NCBI GenBank assembly: GCA_900549845.1
Contig: URPT01000114.1
Location: forward strand, 1-5,279
Length of the DNA: 5,279 nt
Source of the DNA: an uncultured Veillonella sp.
Lineage (GTDB): Bacteria; Bacillota; Negativicutes; Veillonellales; Veillonellaceae
Direction of reading: 5' to 3'
Part shown: positions 1 through 5,279 of the stretch, piece by piece
Layout of the letters: each line of letters opens with the position of its first letter
Position numbering within the stretch: position 1 is the first letter of the stretch
Position numbers and translations under genes: made by a program
Notes under the pieces: model-generated
What the model was told of the DNA's origin: nothing
The model's database searches: none
The model's input: the letters and a program-made list of their open reading frames with translations, nothing else

Positions 1-459
1 CCTAAATACTGCTACCAATGCATAGTACATAGCTTGAATTGGTAATCCTGCTGCTACAATGGTTGTATATACAGATGTATCACTCATCGTTTCTGGCGGA
101 ATACCAAGCCACGTAAAGATCCATTTATGACAGGTGATAAAGAATACGGCCGCTATAGACGAGAAGAAAAAGTTCAGCACCAAGCTAACCGTACACACCT
201 CTGATAACTTCGACTGATTACGGGCCCCTAAATATTGAGCTATCAAAATCGTCGTAGCTGTACTCATAACAATAATGAGCATAATAAAGATATTTAGAAT
301 TTGATTGGCATTAGCCACAGCTGCTACCGCTTGAGGAGAGTAGTGACTCATCATCACTTGGTCTATATTACCTACTAACAGCTGTAGGAACACTTCGATA
401 AATATAGGCCAGCTCAAGGTCCAAATAGACAAGCTAATCCCTTTTTCATAAGACTTCAT
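1..459 (-). CDS. MATE family efflux transporter, N-terminal part (cut by window edge)
   Basis: The frame reads 153 residues from ATG at 459-457 to the window edge without a stop; the C-terminal two thirds of a usual ~450-residue MATE protein is missing. The product should be an inner-membrane antiporter that exports cationic drugs or metabolites against a Na+ or H+ gradient. Family signs seen: the opening SLSIWTLSWPIFIEVFLQLL (residues 9-28), then GNIDQVMMSHYS (30-41) with AVAAVANANQI (44-54), then AQYLGARN (74-81), the usual loop after helix 2. Hydrophobic helices fall at about 13-30, 52-73, 91-110 and 130-150. The start has an AAGGGG Shine-Dalgarno at 465-470 with a 5-base spacer. The gene begins 72 bases after lemA on the same strand with no terminator between, so read-through is possible, but a shared job with lemA is not implied. 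The subfamily (NorM-like or DinF-like) and the substrate cannot be told. Confidence 0.9.
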   Translation of the reverse strand, partial: MKSYEKGISLSIWTLSWPIFIEVFLQLLVGNIDQVMMSHYSPQAVAAVANANQILNIFIMLIIVMSTATTILIAQYLGARNQSKLSEVCTVSLVLNFFFSSIAAVFFITCHKWIFTWLGIPPETMSDTSVYTTIVAAGLPIQAMYYALVAVFR

Positions 460-513
460 AGTATCCCCTTATATACTAATGTCAGATTTCATAGTATGCC
501 CTTTATACACTAA
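451..513 (-). repeat. Tandem duplication of the MATE translation start region
   Basis: Two direct copies lie side by side: 451-479 and 484-513. On the plus strand both begin with AGA(C/T)TTCATAGTAT and end with a TATA(T/C)ACTAA tail. Aligned by eye, 26 of 29 bases match with one single-base gap. Each copy holds an ATG and a Shine-Dalgarno-like run on the minus strand, and the two ATGs are exactly 33 bases apart. Copy 451-479 carries the true MATE start; copy 484-513 carries an ATG that leads to an early stop. Confidence 0.8.
469..492 (-). other. Possible 7-codon upstream reading frame (MKSDISI) before the MATE gene
   Basis: An ATG at 492-490 is followed by six more codons and a TAA at 471-469, giving MKSDISI. 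The first three residues match those of the MATE protein (MKS), because the frame comes from the duplicated start region. An AAAGGG run at 499-504 sits 6 bases before the ATG, which is adequate for ribosome binding. Its stop lies 9 bases before the MATE ATG, in the same frame, and overlaps the edge of the MATE Shine-Dalgarno. It could be a translated leader that tunes MATE expression by ribosome re-initiation, or merely a leftover of the duplication. Nothing in the peptide suggests a function of its own. Confidence 0.3.
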
Positions 514-531
514 CACCCAATTGCCTATCCC

Positions 532-1251
532 TTAAAAGAAAACGCCCTTAGATTTTTCTTTAGTTTCTTGATCCGCGATAAATGGAATTCTTGTAGTTCT
601 ACCTTCTTTTGCAGCTACAATCTTTTTAAATGGGAATTCAAAGATTTCTCTATTCCAAGTATTTACCGCATCATTGTATAACGTTCTAGCTGCAGTAATT
701 TCTTTTTGCAAATAAGAGTTTTGTTGCATTGCATCACGAATTGTATCTTGGCTTTGTAATTCAGGATAATTTTCTATAGCTACGTTGAGGGCTCTTGTAG
801 CCTTGTTAAGTTGTGCATTCACATCACTTCTAGATTCTTCAGAAAAATTACCACTTCTATACTTAGCAATGTCTACAAGGATATCCTTATCAACTTCAAT
901 AGATTTTTCCACAAGTTTAGCCGCATTAGAAAGAATCACAACACGTTGCTCCATATAGTTATCAATTTCGGATGCAGCATTTTGAATTCTTTGTTCCATC
1001 ATATTAAACTCTGAGCTAATTTGTTTTAATCGCCACCATGGATAAATCAATACAATGGCACCAATAATAGATACTATATACTTGTCTATAACTATGCCTA
1101 AAACGATACCGATAACACCTACTGCCATAAGGATCGTTGGAAGAAGTTTTTCAAAGCCACTAGTTTCAACAGGGATTACCTTAGCGATAACATGCACATC
1201 TCTGCCTTCAGACATAATTTCCGGATTCATTTCGTCGAGTTGGTTAGCCAT
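532..1251 (-). CDS. lemA: LemA family membrane protein with two N-terminal membrane helices
   Basis: The product has 239 residues. The LemA signature is visible in the C-terminal two thirds. The helical stretch at 84-127 (MMEQRIQNAASEIDNYMEQR onward) matches the family's helix 1. NYPELQSQ (161-168), LQKEITAARTLYNDAVNTWN (181-200), FEFPFKKI (204-211) and TRIPFIA (220-226) follow the usual order. The role of LemA proteins is not established; they are helical-bundle membrane proteins often found beside other envelope genes. Unusual here are a ~35-residue polar N-terminus and two adjacent hydrophobic helices (about 37-54 and 57-73) where typical members of ~185-200 residues have one. Charge placement (EK before, a short DK loop, WWRLK after) suggests that both ends are cytoplasmic. 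I chose the ATG at 1251: GGAGG at 1260-1264 is 8 bases upstream, while the longer frame would start at a TTG that overlaps that site. It overlaps the upstream 616-aa gene by 8 bases. Confidence 0.88.
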   Translation of the reverse strand: MANQLDEMNPEIMSEGRDVHVIAKVIPVETSGFEKLLPTILMAVGVIGIVLGIVIDKYIVSIIGAIVLIYPWWRLKQISSEFNMMEQRIQNAASEIDNYMEQRVVILSNAAKLVEKSIEVDKDILVDIAKYRSGNFSEESRSDVNAQLNKATRALNVAIENYPELQSQDTIRDAMQQNSYLQKEITAARTLYNDAVNTWNREIFEFPFKKIVAAKEGRTTRIPFIADQETKEKSKGVFF

Positions 1252-3094
1252 TTTGGGTACCTCCAAATTCTTTGTAAATAGTATTTAATAAATCGTCGAG
1301 AGACTGATTTTGTCGATATAGTTTACCTGCCATAAAGTGATCGTATGCAAAAGACCTATCTCTATTATTTTCAGATTTTTGATACTGATCTAGACCTTTA
1401 ATATGCTCAAAATCCTCTCCAGCAGATTTAATTTCTGAAACCTCTATAAATTCGTGTTTTGTAACAGGAACATACTCGTCCCAGCGGACTGGAACATAAT
1501 AGGTTCTACCATTACCAGCTCGTACAGGTACTTGATCTACGTGTTCGATGGCCCTATAAGAATAGGCATCTACTTTAATTACCTCAGAGTCACCTTCATT
1601 TTTATGGTGGCTAGTCTTAAGAATTGTTTTTACATTATTCCGCTGAGCCGCATCAGGAGGAACAAATAAATTAAGTCCCATTTTATTTGCTAGCATTTCT
1701 GTAATGTAATCATTATATTTGAAATTATAAGACTTGCCATAAATATAATCATTAGAAGCCATTTGTTGATACACAGGAATCGCTAAAATTGGTAGGAATG
1801 AAAAATACATGTGATCAAAGTAACTGCAGTTGTAATTAATGAACTTCTCTTTAATCTTTTGGAATGAAAAATCATAATACTGAGATGGTGATGTATCAAA
1901 GTCCCAATTTTGAGAATTGTCAGCTTTAATCTCATTAATTTTACACTCTTTATTAAATATAAAATCATCTCCATATGGAGAGTTTTCAAAAATATCCTTA
2001 TAGTTGTTTTGTGCTAATGGCGTAAATAGTACGCGGAACTCAACCTCATTGTTGCGATCTAATGCATTAAATTGTGCATCGAACTCTTCATTGGCTAAAG
2101 CTTGGAAGCTTCCGCCATTCTCCAATGAATCCTGACTCTTCTGTCTAAGACTAGCAATACCTTTTGCTATCTTACTCTTAGCGCTACCGAAATTAAAGAA
2201 TCCTTTTTCCGGTGGCTTCCTATGGAATGTTAGGTTAGGTGCTGCATGATTACCATACACTAAAGATACTCTATTGGCATAATACGGACCTGGTTGTCTT
2301 ATAACGGCCCGTAATGTTTCGTTAACATCACGAGTTTTTAGATTCCCATTAGAATCAACATACTCTTCTGTATACGTAACATTTAAGGTGCCTTCATACG
2401 TATAATCATCCATCCAGTGGATTATGCGCTTCAGAAAAACAAAGGGGTTTCCTAAAATATCACCAGAAGCAATATCTAAGGTGGAATGATTTACATCACC
2501 TTTTTCTAAGAATCCATAATCTTTAACGAGCTGTTCATATCGTTCAATATTAAAGTTAGAATCCATATGAATAAAAGGAATCGCCTTTTTTATAAGTTCT
2601 ACAGTCATTTCACTATGAAATAGATCGTTTAAAGGGGCCATCATCTCATAGCCTTCTTGACGCATTTTAGCTAATGTAGCATCTAAATCATTAAGTTTTT
2701 CTTCAAGGCTCTTACTATTAGGCTTAATCCAATATAGGTAAAGCCCTACACATAGAACTAATATAAGTATAGAAACAATAACCGCTACAATATCAATATG
2801 ATCTTGTGAAAACTGATAAATACCATAAATAATGGCACCTATACCAATAACAATATCAACCTTTTTAATAAGGCCAAATCGTTTATAGGATGTGTTTGAT
2901 TGATCGCGATTTTCTGATACCTCAGTATACTTATCTATTAATACTTTGTTGTTATCTATATCAATCTTTGATTGATCTACTAATTGTTGAAAGTATTCTT
3001 CGGTTACGTGTTGAAACGCGTCCTTTAACTCTTCCCGATAATACTTAAGTGGCTCTAGTAATGCTTCATTATATTCATTCGACACGTTACTCAT
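1244..3094 (-). CDS. 616-aa membrane-anchored protein of unknown function, partner of LemA
   Basis: I do not recognise a named gene. The N-terminus (1-75) is polar and probably a long helix or coiled coil. Two hydrophobic helices follow at about 79-95 and 102-122, joined by a short acidic loop (SQDHID). KRFGLIKK before and KPNSK after the pair favour cytoplasmic N- and C-termini, so the remaining ~490 residues are probably cytoplasmic. A second helical segment (126-195) leads into a beta-rich part (230-292). The segment LANEEFDAQFNALDRNNEVEFRVLFTPL (333-360) recalls the layout eF..rF.v...D...aR..LtP of DUF3137 proteins, which also occur beside LemA. The MAG1210-type LemA neighbours of mycoplasmas are another candidate family. 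Both comparisons are from memory and weak. Residues 521-546 hold three VPV motifs. No catalytic motif, nucleotide-binding loop or signal peptide is seen. AAGGAG at 3100-3105, 5 bases before the ATG, fixes the start. The TAA lies inside the first codons of lemA. Confidence 0.85.
   Translation of the reverse strand: MSNVSNEYNEALLEPLKYYREELKDAFQHVTEEYFQQLVDQSKIDIDNNKVLIDKYTEVSENRDQSNTSYKRFGLIKKVDIVIGIGAIIYGIYQFSQDHIDIVAVIVSILILVLCVGLYLYWIKPNSKSLEEKLNDLDATLAKMRQEGYEMMAPLNDLFHSEMTVELIKKAIPFIHMDSNFNIERYEQLVKDYGFLEKGDVNHSTLDIASGDILGNPFVFLKRIIHWMDDYTYEGTLNVTYTEEYVDSNGNLKTRDVNETLRAVIRQPGPYYANRVSLVYGNHAAPNLTFHRKPPEKGFFNFGSAKSKIAKGIASLRQKSQDSLENGGSFQALANEEFDAQFNALDRNNEVEFRVLFTPLAQNNYKDIFENSPYGDDFIFNKECKINEIKADNSQNWDFDTSPSQYYDFSFQKIKEKFINYNCSYFDHMYFSFLPILAIPVYQQMASNDYIYGKSYNFKYNDYITEMLANKMGLNLFVPPDAAQRNNVKTILKTSHHKNEGDSEVIKVDAYSYRAIEHVDQVPVRAGNGRTYYVPVRWDEYVPVTKHEFIEVSEIKSAGEDFEHIKGLDQYQKSENNRDRSFAYDHFMAGKLYRQNQSLDDLLNTIYKEFGGTQNG
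1260..1264 (-). promoter_or_regulatory. Shine-Dalgarno of lemA, inside the upstream gene
   Basis: The minus strand reads GGAGG here, 8 bases before the lemA ATG. The same bases encode the Gly-Gly near the C-terminus of the 616-aa protein. Ribosomes ending that gene therefore sit on the lemA initiation site, which is a classic arrangement for translational coupling. The position excludes the more upstream TTG start at 1266. Confidence 0.85.
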
Positions 3095-3099
3095 TCCAT

Positions 3100-3105
3100 C
3101 TCCTT
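3100..3105 (-). promoter_or_regulatory. Shine-Dalgarno of the 616-aa gene
   Basis: The minus strand reads AAGGAG, 5 bases before the ATG at 3094. The bases directly upstream (3107-3117) read ATGCGATTCAT on the minus strand. They are complementary to the core of the 28-bp repeats further upstream, so access to this site could depend on RNA folding. Confidence 0.85.
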
Positions 3106-3163
3106 AATGAATCGCATAGCAAATGATACTTCTATACGTTTCCATTATGCCTTATATTCTGAA

Positions 3164-3194
3164 ATAATAGCCTCTTATATTTATAAGCGTTCAA
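3164..3194 (-). promoter_or_regulatory. Weak candidate promoter with an internal dyad for the 616-aa gene / lemA
   Basis: The minus strand has TTGAAC at 3189-3194 and TATTAT at 3164-3169, with a 19-base spacer, which is longer than the preferred 17. The spacer holds the dyad CTTATA-TT-TATAAG (3174-3187), which could be an operator or just AT-rich chance. A promoter for the two-gene module must lie between the korB terminator and 3094, and this is the only place where both boxes look tolerable. The region is so AT-rich that chance matches are expected. Confidence 0.2.
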
Positions 3195-3256
3195 ATTTTA
3201 CTTAATTATAAATATCCTAAATTATAAATTAGTATATCAATTAAGAAAACCTCCGT

Positions 3257-3368
3257 AAAGTAATAATACGATTCATACCACTATAAAATAACCATATAAT
3301 TCATAACACTATAAAATAACCATATCATTCATAACACTCTGAAGTAATCATACGATTCATAATGTGAT
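3257..3368. repeat. Four tandem 28-bp repeats
   Basis: The units run 3257-3284, 3285-3312, 3313-3340 and 3341-3368, with no spacer and exact 28-base periodicity. Units 2 and 3 match at 26 of 28 bases, units 1 and 2 at 22 of 28, and units 1 and 4 at 21 of 28. Positions kept in all four on the plus strand are TAA (unit positions 5-7), ATA (10-12) and ATTCATA (15-21). The array starts right after the korB terminator and lies in front of the 616-aa gene. The lack of unique spacers rules out CRISPR. It could be a protein-binding array, a folded RNA leader, or a simple satellite made by slippage. Confidence 0.85.
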
Positions 3369-3373
3369 AATGT

Positions 3374-3411
3374 AAAACCCCTCTTTACTGTTCATCCAGT
3401 AAAGAGGGGTT
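3374..3411 (-). terminator. Intrinsic terminator of the korA-korB operon
   Basis: A perfect 15-bp inverted repeat (arms 3376-3390 and 3397-3411) encloses a 6-base loop. Read on the minus strand, the stem has a GAGGGG run near its base followed by TTTT at the stem end. It begins 30 bases after the korB stop. On the plus strand the stem is followed by CAGATTATA, without a T run, so it should act mainly on minus-strand transcripts. Confidence 0.9.
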
Positions 3412-3441
3412 CAGATTATACATAATTCAATTTAGATAAGA

Positions 3442-4314
3442 TTATTTAAATTGATTGCAAAGGCTATCGAATAGCGCTTGATCTGGTTTTACAACATCTT
3501 CAGTTAATGGACGAGGATGTGGGCCACCATTTGCTGCCGCCATAGCTTTTTCGAAGGAAGGTTTAGTAGTATCTTGATAGATAACACCTGTTACCAAGCC
3601 ATCAGTTTCACCCAATGTTTTAAGTGCTGCTGCACGATCTGTTGGGTCATAACCTTCTGGCAATTCTACCAAATGTTCTTTGAACCAGTCATAGCTGTTG
3701 TGTTTATTGTATGTAACACATGGGCTGAATACGTTGATGAAGGAGAAACCTTCATGATCCATTGCCTTTTGAATCAACTCTACAAGTTGTGCACGATTAA
3801 TCATGTAACCTTGTGCTACGAATGTAGCACCTGCAGCAATTGCAGTTTCACAAACGGACAATGGAGATTCGAAAGCCCCACGAGGAGTTGTTTTTGTAAC
3901 AAAACCGATATCGGAACGAGGGGATGCTTGACCTTTAGTCAAACCATATACATGGTTATCCATTACGACGTATGTCATATTTACATTACGTTTGAAAGCA
4001 TGGATAGTGTGACCCATACCGATAGCGAACGCATCACCATCACCAGAGCAAGCGATAACTTCTAAGTCTTGGTTAGCAAGTTTAACGCCTTGTGCGTAAG
4101 GAAGCGCACGACCATGAGTTGTATGAGCACCGTATGCGTAGAAATAACCACCGATACGGCTAGAGCAACCGATACCGGAAATTACTGCTAATTTTTCTGG
4201 TGGAATATTTTTCGCTACTACAGCGTCAGTAATCGCTGCTTGAACCCCATAATGGCCACAGCCTGGACACCAGTTAGGACGAATATCGTTTCTGTAATCT
4301 TTAGCTGTTGTCAT
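3442..4314 (-). CDS. korB: 2-oxoacid:ferredoxin oxidoreductase, beta subunit
   Basis: The product has 290 residues, a usual length for KorB. It is the thiamine diphosphate and [4Fe-4S] subunit of the cytoplasmic complex that converts a 2-oxoacid plus CoA to acyl-CoA and CO2 while reducing ferredoxin. The cluster cysteines fit WCPGCG (C16, C19), GIGCSSRI (C50) and SPCVTYN (C199). The thiamine diphosphate/Mg2+ motif is GDGDAFAIGMGH (91-102), continued by MDNHVYGLTKGQASP (118-132). The usual KorB N-terminus is visible in YRNDIRPNWCPGCGHYGV. The ATG at 4314 is chosen because AAGGAGGT lies 8 bases upstream; the longer frame starting at 4338 would place that site inside the gene. It follows korA by one base, so the two are co-transcribed and coupled, and it ends at a strong terminator. 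No separate ferredoxin-like or gamma subunit gene follows. The annotation is firm at family level; 2-oxoglutarate as substrate is inferred from the KorAB type and not proven. Confidence 0.95.
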   Translation of the reverse strand: MTTAKDYRNDIRPNWCPGCGHYGVQAAITDAVVAKNIPPEKLAVISGIGCSSRIGGYFYAYGAHTTHGRALPYAQGVKLANQDLEVIACSGDGDAFAIGMGHTIHAFKRNVNMTYVVMDNHVYGLTKGQASPRSDIGFVTKTTPRGAFESPLSVCETAIAAGATFVAQGYMINRAQLVELIQKAMDHEGFSFINVFSPCVTYNKHNSYDWFKEHLVELPEGYDPTDRAAALKTLGETDGLVTGVIYQDTTKPSFEKAMAAANGGPHPRPLTEDVVKPDQALFDSLCNQFK

Positions 4315-4315
4315 A

Positions 4316-5279
4316 TTATAGGACCTCCTTAATCGCATTTTTCACATAACTTTTTGTGAATGGATTACCATCGTATTTCAAGCAGCTGGAAATTTTAGAT
4401 TTCTTATGCATGTTGATTTTAAATAAGTTAGTCAATTGACCTGTTGCATTGTGCTCAACGATAACTACTTTTTTCGCAGCATCCATGAATGGTTGTAATT
4501 GTTTTGCTGGGAATGGTTTAATCAAGCGCAATTGTAAGTGGTTAACTTTAACGCCTTCTTGATCGAATTCAGCAACTGCTTCTTCGATAGCGCCACGGCT
4601 AGAAGCCATACCTACAACGAGTACATCTGCTTCGTCGTATTTAGCGTTATTCAAGAATGGTTCATAGTTGTCAGCTACAGTTTCCAATTTGCGGAAACGT
4701 TTATCAGTTTGCGCTACGTGCATTGTAGGCGCTTCTGCTGGTTTACCTTCTTCATTATGTTCTAAACCAGTGGAAAGGAATAGACCATTTTTCATACCAG
4801 GAATTGTACGAGGAGAAATACCATCTTCAGTCAATTCAAAGCGTTTGAAGTAGTTAGGTTGTTCCAATGCAGGAAGGTCAGCTTCTTTCATCATTTTACC
4901 GCGGTTAATAGGTACACGGTTCAAATCGAAGGAAGGAACGGATTGTTTATTCAAACCTTGTTGCAAATCAGGCATGAAGATAACTGGACATTGGTACATT
5001 TCTGCCAAGTTGAAAGCTTTTTGAATTTCATAGAAGCATTCTTCGATAGATGTTGGAGAAATTACGATACCAGCGTAATCACCATGTGCATTGTAGCAAG
5101 CCGCATCAATATCGGATTGTTCAACTTTTGTAGCCATACCAGTGGATGGGCCAGAACGTTGAACGTCGATAACAACCATTGGCAATTCAGCCATAGAAGC
5201 CATGGACAAGGATTCAGCCATCAAGGAAAGACCAGGGCCAGAAGTACATGTGAAGCCACGAACACCTGCGTATACGCCA
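4316..5279 (-). CDS. korA: 2-oxoacid:ferredoxin oxidoreductase, alpha subunit, C-terminal part (cut by window edge)
   Basis: The open frame runs in from the right edge (first full codon at 5278) and gives 320 residues plus a TAA at 4318-4316. The true start lies outside the window; the ATG at 5221 is internal because the conserved sequence continues upstream of it. Family signs seen: GVRGFTCTSGPGLSLMAESL (visible residues 5-24), DVQRSGPSTGMATKVEQSD (about 38-56), the HGDYAGIVISP segment, AFNLAEMYQCPVIFMPD, and a C-terminal transketolase-like domain with VVGMASSRGAIEEAV. This is the pyrimidine-binding and domain II/III part that builds the active site with KorB. In KorA proteins a gamma-type domain usually precedes this part, but whether it is fused here cannot be seen. 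The frame ends in KSYVKNAIKEVL, a typical KorA end. The neighbour korB starts one base later. The substrate is most likely 2-oxoglutarate or another 2-oxoacid; sequence alone does not settle it. Confidence 0.93.
   Translation of the reverse strand, partial: GVYAGVRGFTCTSGPGLSLMAESLSMASMAELPMVVIDVQRSGPSTGMATKVEQSDIDAACYNAHGDYAGIVISPTSIEECFYEIQKAFNLAEMYQCPVIFMPDLQQGLNKQSVPSFDLNRVPINRGKMMKEADLPALEQPNYFKRFELTEDGISPRTIPGMKNGLFLSTGLEHNEEGKPAEAPTMHVAQTDKRFRKLETVADNYEPFLNNAKYDEADVLVVGMASSRGAIEEAVAEFDQEGVKVNHLQLRLIKPFPAKQLQPFMDAAKKVVIVEHNATGQLTNLFKINMHKKSKISSCLKYDGNPFTKSYVKNAIKEVL
4323..4330 (-). promoter_or_regulatory. Shine-Dalgarno of korB, inside the end of korA
   Basis: The minus strand reads AAGGAGGT, a near-perfect anti-16S match, 8 bases before the korB ATG at 4314. 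It overlaps the last codons of korA, supporting coupled translation and equal amounts of the two subunits. It also rules out the upstream ATG at 4338 as the start. Confidence 0.9.

Larger units (their letters stand above)
3095..3441 (-). other. 347-base AT-rich intergenic region
   Basis: No coding frame of credible length or start signal is present on either strand. From the korB side it holds the intrinsic terminator (3374-3411), four 28-bp repeats (3257-3368), an AT-rich stretch of about 3174-3250 and the leader of the 616-aa gene. Within the AT-rich stretch, TATAAT-like hexamers on the minus strand lie at 3221-3226 and 3205-3210, but neither has a fitting -35 box. CTTAATT at 3201-3207 and AATTAAG at 3239-3245 form a loose inverted repeat. 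The minus strand has a GGAGG at 3250-3254 with no usable start after it: a TTG 9 bases on gives only three codons. Confidence 0.8.

Noticed and set aside
811..1288. Plus-strand open frames opposite lemA (67 and 77 codons)
   Set aside because: They are antisense to a well-supported LemA gene, with no ribosome binding site; the hydrophobic content mirrors the lemA membrane segment.
3234..3254. GGAGG on the minus strand as the start of a small gene
   Set aside because: The only start at useful distance is a TTG that reaches a stop after three codons; it is probably a chance match.
3257..3368. CRISPR array
   Set aside because: The 28-base length fits a CRISPR repeat, but the units abut each other with no unique spacers and no cas genes are near.
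3229..3368. Series of tiny minus-strand peptides beginning M-N, one per repeat unit
   Set aside because: Each repeat has an ATGAAT on the minus strand and a short frame of 7 to 12 codons, but no Shine-Dalgarno precedes them, and a 28-base period shifts the frame from unit to unit.
3517..4065. 182-codon open frame on the plus strand
   Set aside because: It lies wholly antisense to korB, is rich in Cys, Phe and Thr as expected of a shadow frame, has no ribosome binding site and matches no family I know.
4315..4338. Longer korB with eight extra N-terminal residues
   Set aside because: The extension would contain the AAGGAGGT Shine-Dalgarno itself and overlap korA; the ATG at 4314 has the correct spacing and gives the family's usual N-terminus.
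4538..4853. Plus-strand open frames opposite korA (75 and 61 codons)
   Set aside because: They overlap the conserved korA sequence in antisense and lack start signals.

Overview
The window looks like chromosomal DNA of an anaerobic, low-to-moderate GC bacterium of the Firmicutes. The closest match I can suggest from memory is the Negativicutes, a Veillonella-like organism. The basis is the two-subunit 2-oxoacid:ferredoxin oxidoreductase, strong AAGGAGG-type ribosome binding sites and codon use. This is inference; no 16S or other taxonomic marker is present. All genes I can support lie on the minus strand, so the gene order below runs from the right edge to the left.

Right part (3442-5279): a ferredoxin-dependent 2-oxoacid oxidoreductase operon. 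It holds the C-terminal 320 residues of the alpha subunit (korA, cut by the window edge), then the complete beta subunit (korB, 290 aa) one base downstream. Together they oxidatively decarboxylate a 2-oxoacid to its acyl-CoA and reduce ferredoxin. A strong intrinsic terminator at 3374-3411 closes this operon.

Middle (3095-3441): a 347-base AT-rich non-coding gap. It holds the korB terminator, four tandem 28-bp repeat units (3257-3368), and the leader region of the next gene. The bases just upstream of that gene's Shine-Dalgarno can pair with the core of two of the repeats.

Centre-left (532-3094): a tightly coupled two-gene membrane module. The first gene encodes a 616-aa protein of unknown function with an N-terminal helical segment, a two-helix membrane hairpin and a large, probably cytoplasmic domain. 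The second encodes a 239-aa LemA-family protein, also with a membrane hairpin. The genes overlap by 8 bases and the lemA ribosome binding site lies inside the end of the upstream gene, so they are very probably co-translated and act together. This module is the least understood part of the window.

Left edge (1-459): the first 153 residues of a MATE-family multidrug/sodium (or proton) antiporter, cut by the window edge. Its translation start region has been tandemly duplicated at a 33-base interval, leaving a 7-codon upstream reading frame with its own Shine-Dalgarno.

Three starts were placed downstream of the longest possible reading frame or confirmed by a Shine-Dalgarno at proper spacing (lemA at 1251, korB at 4314, the 616-aa gene at 3094). 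No tRNA, rRNA, CRISPR array, insertion sequence or phage gene was seen.
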